21,929 nt of DNA. It comes from a virus. The DNA lies in IMG/VR virus record IMGVR_UViG_3300021197_000859, positions 1 to 21,929 of that record. The stretch is one strand, 5' to 3'. This document shows, piece after piece, positions 1-7,222 of this stretch. The stretch's first letter is position 1; every line of letters starts with the position of its first letter. The position numbers and the translations under genes were made by a program. The notes under the pieces are model-generated. The model worked only from the letters and a program-made list of their open reading frames with translations, searched no databases and was not told the origin of the DNA.

Positions 1-216
1 CTTCTTGATCTTATCGGGCTGAGAAACGAACTGCTTACCCTTCTTGTTGCCTTCAGCCTTGGCTCTGTTTGTCGCAGCCTTCTCGCTGGCGCTCAATGCT
101 TTCCACGCAGCATCAGGTAAGTATCTCTTCTTCCCTTTAGACGGCTTACCATCAGAGGTCCTCCACTTCTGTGACGTCCACTTACGAAGACTTTTTTGTG
201 ATTTCGACAGCCCCAT
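1..216 (-). CDS. DUF5872-like small basic phage protein, 3' end cut by window
   Basis: The reading frame is open for 72 codons from ATG (216-214) to the left edge of the window, so the C-terminus is missing. The protein begins MGLSKSQKSLRKWTSQKWRT and continues with a Ser/Lys-rich DGKPSKGKKRYLP stretch and an AAWKALSASEKAATNRAK segment. This pattern (W-x-KWRTSDGKPS, RYLP, LS-x-x-EKAATNRAK) matches my memory of DUF5872, a small family seen in phages and giant viruses with no assigned function; the family number is from memory. It is strongly basic, so nucleic-acid or virion packing is possible but not shown. It overlaps the preceding gene's stop by one base (TGATG), so it is the promoter-distal gene of the late cluster within this window. 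Confidence 0.8.
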   Translation of the reverse strand, partial: MGLSKSQKSLRKWTSQKWRTSDGKPSKGKKRYLPDAAWKALSASEKAATNRAKAEGNKKGKQFVSQPDKIKK

Positions 217-392
217 CAGTTCTTATATCCTCCGCCTGCTTTCTTGTATCTAGACGCTAGAAGCTGTGCTTTTCGGGCAGACCACTGCCCAGGCTTGCCT
301 CCCTTGCTGCCAGACTTAATGGCCTGGAACATTCTTTTGCGCATACCAGGCTTTGTGTAATTACCCGCTTCATTTACTCTTGACTTACCCAT
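216..392 (-). CDS. 58-aa basic phage protein of the 'AGNYTKP-MRKRMF' type
   Basis: A short ORF of 58 codons plus TGA. It begins MGKSRVNEAGNYTKPGMRKR, contains GSKGGKPGQWSARKAQLLA, and ends YKKAGGGYKN. From memory, these blocks recur in small uncharacterised proteins of marine phages, giant viruses and some bacteria; no function is known to me. It has about 15 Lys/Arg and no acidic patch apart from one Glu, so nucleic-acid contact is plausible. It overlaps the upstream gene by 8 bases and the downstream gene by 1 base, which indicates translational coupling and supports it as real despite its length. Confidence 0.82.
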   Translation of the reverse strand: MGKSRVNEAGNYTKPGMRKRMFQAIKSGSKGGKPGQWSARKAQLLASRYKKAGGGYKN

Positions 393-570
393 GGTCTACC
401 GTTTTAAACTTAGCTTCCTTTACGGCGCCAGGATGCGGCTTATACTCGCCTTTCATGAGGTAGTACCTGCCACTCTCTTCCATCCAGTGATATCCATCTG
501 GTGGTGGGACATTCATAGTCTTCTTGCTGATCTTCAGTTTTCCTCCCTTGTTGTACTTGACTGCCTTCAT
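385..570 (-). CDS. 61-aa lysine-rich conserved hypothetical
   Basis: The protein starts MKAVKYNKGGKLKISKK, followed by a Pro-rich NVPPPDGYHWMEESGRYYLMKG block and a KPHPGAVKEAKF tail. The aromatic central segment (YHWMEESGRYYLM) suggests a small beta structure between charged tails. I do not recognise a named family; similar Lys-rich small ORFs with a 'PPPDGYHWM' core occur in phages as far as I recall. The start is one base from the stop of the 94-aa gene upstream (stop at 572-574), and the end overlaps the 58-aa gene, so it belongs to one tightly coupled set of four basic proteins. Confidence 0.75.
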   Translation of the reverse strand: MKAVKYNKGGKLKISKKTMNVPPPDGYHWMEESGRYYLMKGEYKPHPGAVKEAKFKTVDHG

Positions 571-571
571 C

Positions 572-856
572 TTACCACTTTACTTTGTTTGCCCAGTAAG
601 CAGCGCTACTCTTACCCTTAGCTATATTCTTTCTGTGACGCGCCTTAAAGCTCTTACGCTTGGCCTTCATCTTGTCTGACTCGCCAGCCTTTGGCTTACC
701 TGCAGTCTTGGCGCCTTTCTCTCCGAAGCGAATGACCTTAACCTTTCCGCCGTCTTTTACCGCAACCATGTGAGACTTTTTCGGATGGTCAGGAGTTCTC
801 TTGGGTTTGTTTAAACCTTTGAGTCCAAATCTTTTTAGTTTCTTCTTTACATCCAT
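572..856 (-). CDS. 94-aa conserved basic phage protein ('SFKARHRKNIAKGK-SAAYWANKVKW')
   Basis: The protein has a Lys/Pro-rich N-terminus (KPKRTPDHPKKSH), a central VKVIRFGEKGAKTAGK segment and a C-terminal SFKARHRKNIAKGKSSAAYW region ending in NKVKW. I recognise the C-terminal pattern from a widespread small phage protein with no established function. The domain order (basic head, short beta 'KVIRFG', KARH/AYW tail) matches that family from memory. It is the first of the four consecutive basic genes and has its own TAnnTTTG element 4 bases ahead of the ATG, so it may start a separate transcript. Confidence 0.83.
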   Translation of the reverse strand: MDVKKKLKRFGLKGLNKPKRTPDHPKKSHMVAVKDGGKVKVIRFGEKGAKTAGKPKAGESDKMKAKRKSFKARHRKNIAKGKSSAAYWANKVKW

Positions 857-860
857 AATA

Positions 861-868
861 CAAATGTA
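861..868 (-). promoter_or_regulatory. Bacteroidota-type -7 element TACATTTG
   Basis: On the minus strand the string TACATTTG fits the Bacteroidota -7 consensus TAnnTTTG exactly. It lies in the short gap between the 38-aa gene (stop 870) and the ATG at 856. Transcription normally begins several bases after the G, which would make the mRNA almost leaderless. No clear -33 TTG at the usual spacing was seen. Confidence 0.45.
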
Positions 869-869
869 A

Positions 870-986
870 TCAAGAAAAAGTGCCCCATAGATCAGTATTT
901 ATTGCTCGAACAATCTCATTGATCTTGTCAATAATTTCTTGATTTGTCGCAGAGCTATCTAGCTCTTGAATATGATTGTTAGCCAT
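870..986 (-). CDS. 38-aa hypothetical peptide downstream of fibre gene
   Basis: The ATG at 986-984 overlaps the TAA of the fibre-like gene (TAATG), and the frame stays open for 38 codons to a TGA. The peptide begins MANNHIQELDSSATNQEIID and ends NTDLWGTFS; the middle (QEIIDKINEIVRAIN) looks like one amphipathic helix. The tight stop/start overlap and absence of any other gene in this gap support it. I recognise no family. It could be a small virion or fibre-associated peptide, which is a guess from position only. Confidence 0.6.
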   Translation of the reverse strand: MANNHIQELDSSATNQEIIDKINEIVRAINTDLWGTFS

Positions 987-3900
987 TATTTGTCTAGTGT
1001 TACAATTCCCTGTTGAACCAAATATGCTGTTGATGAAATACTCTCGTTGTCAAGGCCTACACAGAACAATACGTAATGACCTTCAGGTATCTCTGAGGTC
1101 GTGTTAACCGCGACCGTAAGCCAGCCCTGCGTGGTGGAGTTAGAAACAAAATCTCTATCAGCCCTAAGCGTCCAAGCAGACTGGCTTCCGCTTGACGGCA
1201 GCGCACTAATACTCCATATTTGAGCTCTGTAATCCAATGAGTATCCACTAGAGTTGACTGGTCTGTGCTGGAAATTCCACACAACCTTAGCCGATTCAGG
1301 CATCTTAAACGACGATCCAGCATTGATGTTAGATATACCCTGAGTGGTTGTGTCGATTGTACCAGAAGAGACGGTGTCAAAAATCTCTGTGCTCCAGATA
1401 TAGTAGTTCGTACCAAAGGATGAGTTACCACACATTATGGTTCTGTTGTCATCATCAGCATCGAACTGAAATCTTCCACTTAGAGTTGCAAATGGCTTAG
1501 GGAAAGCCCTGTCATCGCCAAAAGACAAAGCACCACTTCCATCGGTTTGAAGGGCTTGACCGCTTGTTCCGTCTTCGGTTGGGAGGGTTAGGTCCACATT
1601 TGACGTCAATACTGACGGTGCAGTAAGAGTGACAAAGCTGCTGCTGTCTACATCACCTAACTTAATCTGGCCTGCGCCACTGGGGAGGCCATCGACAGTA
1701 ACCGTTCTTGTACCAGTGATAGCTCCAACCGAAGATATTCTAGCGTATTCAGTCGACGAGTTCTCAAGGATCAGGTCATTACCTCCCATCTCTATCGTCC
1801 TATCTGCAGACAAAGTCTGATCTGTGTTGCCAAGATTTGTGTCAGTGCCTCCGCTTTGATCTTCCCAGGTCAACACACCCAAGCCGTTGGTAGTCAAGAC
1901 TTGATCTGCATCTCCGTTTGTTGTAGGCAGGACTAGTGTGTAGTCAGCAGACAGATTAGGAGGTTGGATAATTACACCGTACGAGTTGTCAGCATTATTC
2001 ATACGCAGCTGTCCTGAACCAGCACCATATCCTTTTACGGTGAGCCGCCTTCTAAATTCAGCTTTACCATCATTCTGTATGTTTGCTATTCCAGCTATAG
2101 CCCCGTCAAAGGTGAGTGTGTTTCCGTCTAGGTCAATCGTCCTGTCGGTAGCAAGAACCTGATCGGAGTTACCGAGGTTTGTGTCTGTATCTGTAAACGT
2201 ACTGAACGAAAGAACACCAGATCCGTTCGTGACCATCGCTTGACCAGGCGTTCCGTCCGAGCTAGGGTATTGCAGCCCTTGAAGCGTAAGATCTTGACCT
2301 TCAGCACGAAGGTATCTATGAGTCAAGTCGTCAATCTTGAATACCCCTCCATTTACGTCTACTTCCTGAGTCTCACCACTAAGGTCATAAACATGACTAC
2401 CTGTTGCTGTTAGGTCTCCAGTAGATATGTTGGTGTTTGTGTCGGCTATAGTATTAGCAATCGTTATGGAACCATCACCGTTTGTTATAGATATCCCCGC
2501 TCCTGCCGTCAACGTAGAAACTTCTAGGCCTCCTGACCCTCCAATAAGCAGCTCGCCATTAGCACCAGGAAGAGTCGGTACCCCCGAAATCTCACTATAA
2601 GCTATTTGGTTGAAAGTAACAGCCCCCGATCCGTCAGTCTTCAAATAGGTATCTTCAGGACCGTCTGCTGCAGGCAAGGTGTATGCAGACTCTACTGTAT
2701 TGGTAGAGCTGCCAATAAAGAACTTACCATCAGTGAGGTTAGGCACATCGTTAACCCTTCCAGCCCCCATGATGACGGCTGATATTGTATTATTCCCTGT
2801 GTTCGATTTTATGACGATACCTATGTTCTGTATCTTATTAGATCCAGTAGGCTTTGTAGTCGTAAACTCACCAGCAGTGCTTGACAGATAAATGGTGTCA
2901 CCTTCAGGGAAGTTCGAAGCGTCAGTTACTGATATGTCTTTTACAAAACCTATAACAACGCCCTTACCAGAACCGTTTGCAGTGATGTCCTCAGCAAGAA
3001 CGAAATGAGCTGGATAGTTCGTCGTAGCGTCAGCTGCAACAACATTAGCTTGCTGCCCAGTGGACCCAGTTACGTGCACAGGAGTTCCTTTTGTAAGCGT
3101 TCCTGTATCAACATTCTTGACATCCTCGCCTACCGTCTTGGGGTACGAAAAAGAAACCGTACCATCACCAGCCGTAGTAAGCACTTGACCGTCATCGCCA
3201 TCAGCAGAGGGCAGAGTATAAGGACTTGTAGCATCATTCACCTTGAGGTTTTTAACCTCAAGCGTCTCAGTGTCTGAATCGTATGTAAGTCCGCTAGCGT
3301 CAGTATGAAGTGTTTGATCGCCTGTTGCGTCAGTAGCAAATACAGGAAAGCATGTCGTGTCTGCGCTTTCGTCTGCAAGAGTAACGTCCGTGGCGGTGCC
3401 GTCGGCCTCTACAGTGAAGCCTCCAGCTGCTATATCAGTAAAAGATATGTTGGCTCCAGCGGTGATATCTACAGTATCGTCACTTGTCGGTTGCGACAAG
3501 GTTAGCCTAACGACGGTTTGATCGCCCTCAGAGTCTGTCGCTTGGAGCGTCTGGTCATCTACAACAAAGTCTACGTCATTCGTAGCGTCCTGATAAGTGA
3601 CAGTTATACCAGTCTGATCTCCAGAGTTGGTACTATCTATCAAGCCGCCAGCGTAATCTTCTACCTCTTCCTGAGTGAGGTTGGTGTTTGAAAGCGTGTT
3701 AGTAAGAGTGATAGTATCACCACTTCTAGAGATGCTCATGTTAGTCCCAGCTTCGATGACAACATCATCGCTGTTGGTGCCATCCGAAATTCTTATTTTC
3801 TCCTGAGTGGCAACGTCTCCGTCTTGCGCCGTAATAGTGATGAGATCTGCGCCTACAGAACCATCCTCAAGAAGTACTTTCTTCCAAGAGGTGTCGTCAC

Positions 3901-4345
3901 CAAAGTAAACGTTTCCGCTTGTATCAGCATACAGACCTCCTTCGATAACGCTTGGTGTAGATTGATTTTTAATCTTAACAGCACCGTCGAGGTTTATGTA
4001 CCCCGTGCCGTTCGCTACGATGTTTATATTCTGATTAGTTGAATCAGTTGTTATGCTGTGTGTCTGAACGTCTAGATCACCCCCAAGGTGGGGAGCGGTG
4101 TCTTCCTGGACGGAAGCAAGCCTATCGGCCCAAGTAGTATCGTAATCAGTATTGCTGGCTTTGACCAGAGATTGACCCGTCGTTCCTCCAGAAATGACTC
4201 CGACACCTGGCGTTCCAGCGGAACCAAGGTTTATTGTGCCGTTAATTATCCTTTGAACAGGAGCGGCAATACTAACCGTATTAACCTGCGGAGATGCGAT
4301 GCTTATCTTCGGAGACTCCGTGGAAGATACGACTATAGAACTCAT
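986..4345 (-). CDS. Large tail-fibre/appendage protein with repeated 'GQVLTTNGSGxLSF' motifs
   Basis: 1119 aa, rich in Thr, Ser, Asp, Gly and Asn, with no Cys-rich or enzymatic motif visible. At least five copies of a motif of the form G(Q/D)xLxTxGxGxxxF/W occur, for example DDGQVLTTAGDG, TPGQAMVTNGSG, DADQVLTTNGLG and TSGQALQTDGSG. Two longer copies of TDTNLGN(S/T)DQ-L-DRTI lie near residues 720 and 835. Such repeats are typical of trimeric beta-structured tail fibres or appendages of Bacteroidota phages, which bind the host surface. The last ~165 residues (from about FATLSGRFQFDADDDNRT) form a distinct non-repetitive domain, a candidate receptor-binding tip. The gene overlaps its upstream neighbour by 4 bases (ATGA). 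The exact virion position is inferred. Confidence 0.8.
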   Translation of the reverse strand: MSSIVVSSTESPKISIASPQVNTVSIAAPVQRIINGTINLGSAGTPGVGVISGGTTGQSLVKASNTDYDTTWADRLASVQEDTAPHLGGDLDVQTHSITTDSTNQNINIVANGTGYINLDGAVKIKNQSTPSVIEGGLYADTSGNVYFGDDTSWKKVLLEDGSVGADLITITAQDGDVATQEKIRISDGTNSDDVVIEAGTNMSISRSGDTITLTNTLSNTNLTQEEVEDYAGGLIDSTNSGDQTGITVTYQDATNDVDFVVDDQTLQATDSEGDQTVVRLTLSQPTSDDTVDITAGANISFTDIAAGGFTVEADGTATDVTLADESADTTCFPVFATDATGDQTLHTDASGLTYDSDTETLEVKNLKVNDATSPYTLPSADGDDGQVLTTAGDGTVSFSYPKTVGEDVKNVDTGTLTKGTPVHVTGSTGQQANVVAADATTNYPAHFVLAEDITANGSGKGVVIGFVKDISVTDASNFPEGDTIYLSSTAGEFTTTKPTGSNKIQNIGIVIKSNTGNNTISAVIMGAGRVNDVPNLTDGKFFIGSSTNTVESAYTLPAADGPEDTYLKTDGSGAVTFNQIAYSEISGVPTLPGANGELLIGGSGGLEVSTLTAGAGISITNGDGSITIANTIADTNTNISTGDLTATGSHVYDLSGETQEVDVNGGVFKIDDLTHRYLRAEGQDLTLQGLQYPSSDGTPGQAMVTNGSGVLSFSTFTDTDTNLGNSDQVLATDRTIDLDGNTLTFDGAIAGIANIQNDGKAEFRRRLTVKGYGAGSGQLRMNNADNSYGVIIQPPNLSADYTLVLPTTNGDADQVLTTNGLGVLTWEDQSGGTDTNLGNTDQTLSADRTIEMGGNDLILENSSTEYARISSVGAITGTRTVTVDGLPSGAGQIKLGDVDSSSFVTLTAPSVLTSNVDLTLPTEDGTSGQALQTDGSGALSFGDDRAFPKPFATLSGRFQFDADDDNRTIMCGNSSFGTNYYIWSTEIFDTVSSGTIDTTTQGISNINAGSSFKMPESAKVVWNFQHRPVNSSGYSLDYRAQIWSISALPSSGSQSAWTLRADRDFVSNSTTQGWLTVAVNTTSEIPEGHYVLFCVGLDNESISSTAYLVQQGIVTLDK

Positions 4346-4713
4346 TCAGTTACATCTTCTACTATGGTAAACAAACCGTGAAGCCAAGTGCGAACACTCC
4401 CAGAATCATTTGTTTGCATGTCATACACGTAGGTGCCTGCAGCCCAACCAGCAGTATCGCTAGCAGGGATATCGATCTTAAGCTCATCTACAGTAACTGT
4501 AAACTCTGCAGCACCCGCTGCGGTGTACGTTGCCGTACCACTGCTGCTAGGTCCACCAGTACCCGTATCTGAGTCCCTTATCTGCATTTTCCAATTAGCA
4601 GCAGGATAGTCCGTTGTAAGAGTCTCGTTAAAATCTATAGTTAGGCTAAACGTATCACCCTTTCTGCAAGTGATGTCAAGCCTTGATGAAGTATCTAGAT
4701 TAACTACTGCCAT
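4342..4713 (-). CDS. 123-aa beta-rich virion protein (possible fibre adaptor or upper-baseplate-like)
   Basis: The protein starts MAVVNLDTSSRLDITCRKGD, followed by alternating hydrophobic strands (FSLTIDFNETL, NWKMQIRDSDT, TYTAAGAAEFTVTV, TYVYDMQTNDSG, GLFTIVEDVTE). This resembles the N-terminal beta-sandwich of phage upper-baseplate/BppU-like proteins, including a DxTxxxGDTF-like opening and a W-x-M-Q-I-R strand. It lies between portal and fibre genes, 2 bases after the portal stop and with a 4-base overlap into the fibre gene, so a structural adaptor role is reasonable. The assignment rests on strand pattern and position, not on a diagnostic motif. Confidence 0.68.
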   Translation of the reverse strand: MAVVNLDTSSRLDITCRKGDTFSLTIDFNETLTTDYPAANWKMQIRDSDTGTGGPSSSGTATYTAAGAAEFTVTVDELKIDIPASDTAGWAAGTYVYDMQTNDSGSVRTWLHGLFTIVEDVTE

Positions 4714-4715
4714 AA

Positions 4716-7178
4716 TTATTGTTGTCCTAGAATGTTGTCTATTGCTTTATCTATGTCTGGGGCCTCACCTTCTTTAGGCACACCTTTGAGTTCTCCTCGT
4801 GCACCTTGGCGCTGAGATATAAGCTTGCTCTGCTGAACGGCTTGCTTCTTGATTCTGTCGTCCTTACGATCCTCCTTGAGTACCTCCAGCTTTTCTTTAA
4901 ACTCCTGCTCCTCAGTTCTGAATCCAAGTGTAGCCTGAGCTCTAATAAGTTCAATCTCTCTTCTGAGCTGATGCAGGGCTGTAGCTGTATGAACCTCATA
5001 CTCTGCCTTCAGCTTTATCTCAGCCGCTTTTAGCTGCGCCTCCATTTGCATCTCTTGCTGTCTGCCCTGCGAGGCGGCTTGAGCAGCTTGAGCCTGGGCT
5101 TGAGCTTGCATCTGAGAGTTCTGCTGAGCCATCTGTTGATTAGACTGCAAGCGTTTCTTGCGCCTTACAATTAAAAGTCTTTCGGCTTGATTTACATCTT
5201 TAAGATTTCTAATCGCAATAGCGTCCTCAAGGTCCAACTCCTTCTGAGATAGAGCCATCTGGATATTCTGCTCAAGAAGCATCTTCTCGCTTTCTTCCAT
5301 GTTCTTGACAACATGCACACCGAAGTTGTACAGCATGAGATTCTTGAAAGAAGAAAGAACCTTCATGTTCTCTTGCCCTATAGCATTCTCATAGATGTGA
5401 TACAAGACAGACTCAGGATGGATGACTTGAAGGCACTTGACAATATCAGAGCAAACCTTCTTGAAAAGAACCATGGAGGCGTTGGTGATATCGTAGATAG
5501 CGTTGTTGCCTGCAGCAATAGCTTGCTCACGAACACCGACCAAAGCGTCGCCCTTAGGTGAGCTAGCATCCATGGCTTCGTTGATGCCCGTAGCATCTCT
5601 TATCAATCTCAGGTAGTGATTGTAAAGTCCAATCAGTTCATTGATATTCCTAATGCTATTTCCGATTTCTCTAATCGGTGGGTTCTGGAATCCTCCGTCT
5701 GGGTTCTTGCTCCTGTAGTAGAAAACACCAGTCTGCTCATAGATATCGTGAAGCTCAAGAGGCTGAAGCTCTCCACCTTTACCTACCTGAACGTTTTCCA
5801 GGCCTTCAATGTCAATGATCAATCCATCTGGCTTGGCCTTAGCGACGGCTTGCTGGATTTTAAGGTGCGTAAGTTGAAGTTGATCAGCAAAACCGACACA
5901 GCTATCAACCAAAGACTTCGGCATCATATTCTGAATGTTGGTAGCAACAACAGAGTATGACATGTTCACACGCGAGAGATCATGAATGTTTTTAGGCATG
6001 TTAGTCTTCATGCCGTAATCAAACAAGTAGTCGTCACACCCCATGACGTAACAACCACCGTATACCGTAGCGTTCTCAACCTTTTTTACCTCTCTCTCGA
6101 AAACGGAGTTTTTGGGCTTCTTGTATGAGCTACCCTTGTAGTAAAGGTTTTTATTTCCGTACTTATTCTCCTTGTCCTCGAAGTACATCGTGTCTACAGA
6201 GACGAACTCGAAGCTGAGAACATCAACCATAAACTCGTCATACCCATAGACATTCTTATTGGCATACTTATCGTAAGAACTCTGTGTAATCTTTGAAGAG
6301 TCGTAGCCATACTTTTTAGAAGCCTTGCCAGCGATCTTCTTGTAGTCCTCATCAGTAAACTGATCTCCTGCCCTGCGCTTTAGCTCATGAATAGAGATCC
6401 GCTCTATGTGCCCAGCGTATACAATATCTCCAAAGTTTGGATCTTCCGTGTAGCTATGAATGAAGTTTGCTGGGTCGACATAGTCTGTACGAATCCCCTG
6501 AGATGGATCATTACTTCTTTTAATCACAGACATGCCAAGAGTGGCTATGTCGTTTACGCAACGTCTGTAAACAGAGTCGGAAAAATCATTCCACTTAAGC
6601 GTCATGTTAGTAGCAACCTGAGCAGCCACCTCTCCAGAAGTCTTAAGGTTTGTGTCGACGAAAATCTCCGCCTCCTCCAATGTGTCTGGAGTGTCCTTCG
6701 TCCCCATATCCTTTCCGAGCATCTGCTCTATCTGCTTGAGACCTGGCTTGCTCTGAACCTTCATCTCAACCTTACGCCTCTCTCTATCTTTCTCTGCAGA
6801 AGAAAGCGGATCTACAGCTTCAAGGTTAGGGTATGGTTCACGAGAAAGTATCTTGTTGACTACAATCCTGACAAACTTAGGCAGTATAGGGACTGGGGTG
6901 AAGTCCAGGTTAAGCATACTGCCGTCCGAGTTGCTCGGGTCGAGGCTGTTCAACAACTGCCTGTATATAGATGTATCTTGGGTTCCGTTCGCGTACGCAC
7001 GGTTTCTGTCAAACACTCTACGTCTCTTCCTGTAGAGTGAGTTGTCCTCCTCGATCTTACCCCACTGATCTTGGATGGCTTTAGCGTATCTCAGCCCGTA
7101 TTCCTTCTCCTCCTTTTTCTCACGAGGGAGTAGGGGGTCAGGAAAGCCGCTACGCTTTTTTCCTTGGTTATCGTACAT
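4716..7178 (-). CDS. Portal protein
   Basis: 820 aa, encoded directly after the large terminase. Portal proteins form the dodecameric ring at the capsid vertex through which DNA is packaged. Supporting features are an N-terminal RYAKAIQDQWGKIEEDNSLY helix and RRRVFDRNRAYANGTQDTS segment typical of Bacteroidota-phage portals; a central region with NINELIGLYNHYLRLIRDATG (stem-like helix) and a DALVGVREQAIAAGNNA segment; and a long Gln/Ala-rich coiled-coil tail (about the last 150 residues, MQAQAQAQAAQAASQGRQQE onwards), as in the long-barrel portals of large podoviruses. The length fits crAss-like or similar portals (about 750-850 aa). The start ATG is 25 bases after a -7 promoter match, so portal and downstream genes may have an internal promoter. 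Confidence 0.88.
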   Translation of the reverse strand: MYDNQGKKRSGFPDPLLPREKKEEKEYGLRYAKAIQDQWGKIEEDNSLYRKRRRVFDRNRAYANGTQDTSIYRQLLNSLDPSNSDGSMLNLDFTPVPILPKFVRIVVNKILSREPYPNLEAVDPLSSAEKDRERRKVEMKVQSKPGLKQIEQMLGKDMGTKDTPDTLEEAEIFVDTNLKTSGEVAAQVATNMTLKWNDFSDSVYRRCVNDIATLGMSVIKRSNDPSQGIRTDYVDPANFIHSYTEDPNFGDIVYAGHIERISIHELKRRAGDQFTDEDYKKIAGKASKKYGYDSSKITQSSYDKYANKNVYGYDEFMVDVLSFEFVSVDTMYFEDKENKYGNKNLYYKGSSYKKPKNSVFEREVKKVENATVYGGCYVMGCDDYLFDYGMKTNMPKNIHDLSRVNMSYSVVATNIQNMMPKSLVDSCVGFADQLQLTHLKIQQAVAKAKPDGLIIDIEGLENVQVGKGGELQPLELHDIYEQTGVFYYRSKNPDGGFQNPPIREIGNSIRNINELIGLYNHYLRLIRDATGINEAMDASSPKGDALVGVREQAIAAGNNAIYDITNASMVLFKKVCSDIVKCLQVIHPESVLYHIYENAIGQENMKVLSSFKNLMLYNFGVHVVKNMEESEKMLLEQNIQMALSQKELDLEDAIAIRNLKDVNQAERLLIVRRKKRLQSNQQMAQQNSQMQAQAQAQAAQAASQGRQQEMQMEAQLKAAEIKLKAEYEVHTATALHQLRREIELIRAQATLGFRTEEQEFKEKLEVLKEDRKDDRIKKQAVQQSKLISQRQGARGELKGVPKEGEAPDIDKAIDNILGQQ

Positions 7179-7208
7179 CTATAGTATCTCTGCAGTTATA
7201 CTTCCATG

Positions 7209-7216
7209 CAAATATA
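7209..7216 (-). promoter_or_regulatory. Bacteroidota-type -7 element TATATTTG upstream of portal
   Basis: Minus-strand TATATTTG is a perfect TAnnTTTG match in the 44-base gap between the TerL stop and the portal ATG at 7178. Predicted initiation near 7203 would give a leader of about 25 bases. An ATG just after the element opens only a three-codon frame and is not a gene start. No clear -33 element was found. Confidence 0.5.
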
Positions 7217-7222
7217 GTAAAT

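Noticed and set aside
6387-7040. A 217-aa plus-strand ORF antisense to the portal gene
   Set aside because: The portal reading is strongly supported and the antisense translation resembles no protein; a shadow frame.
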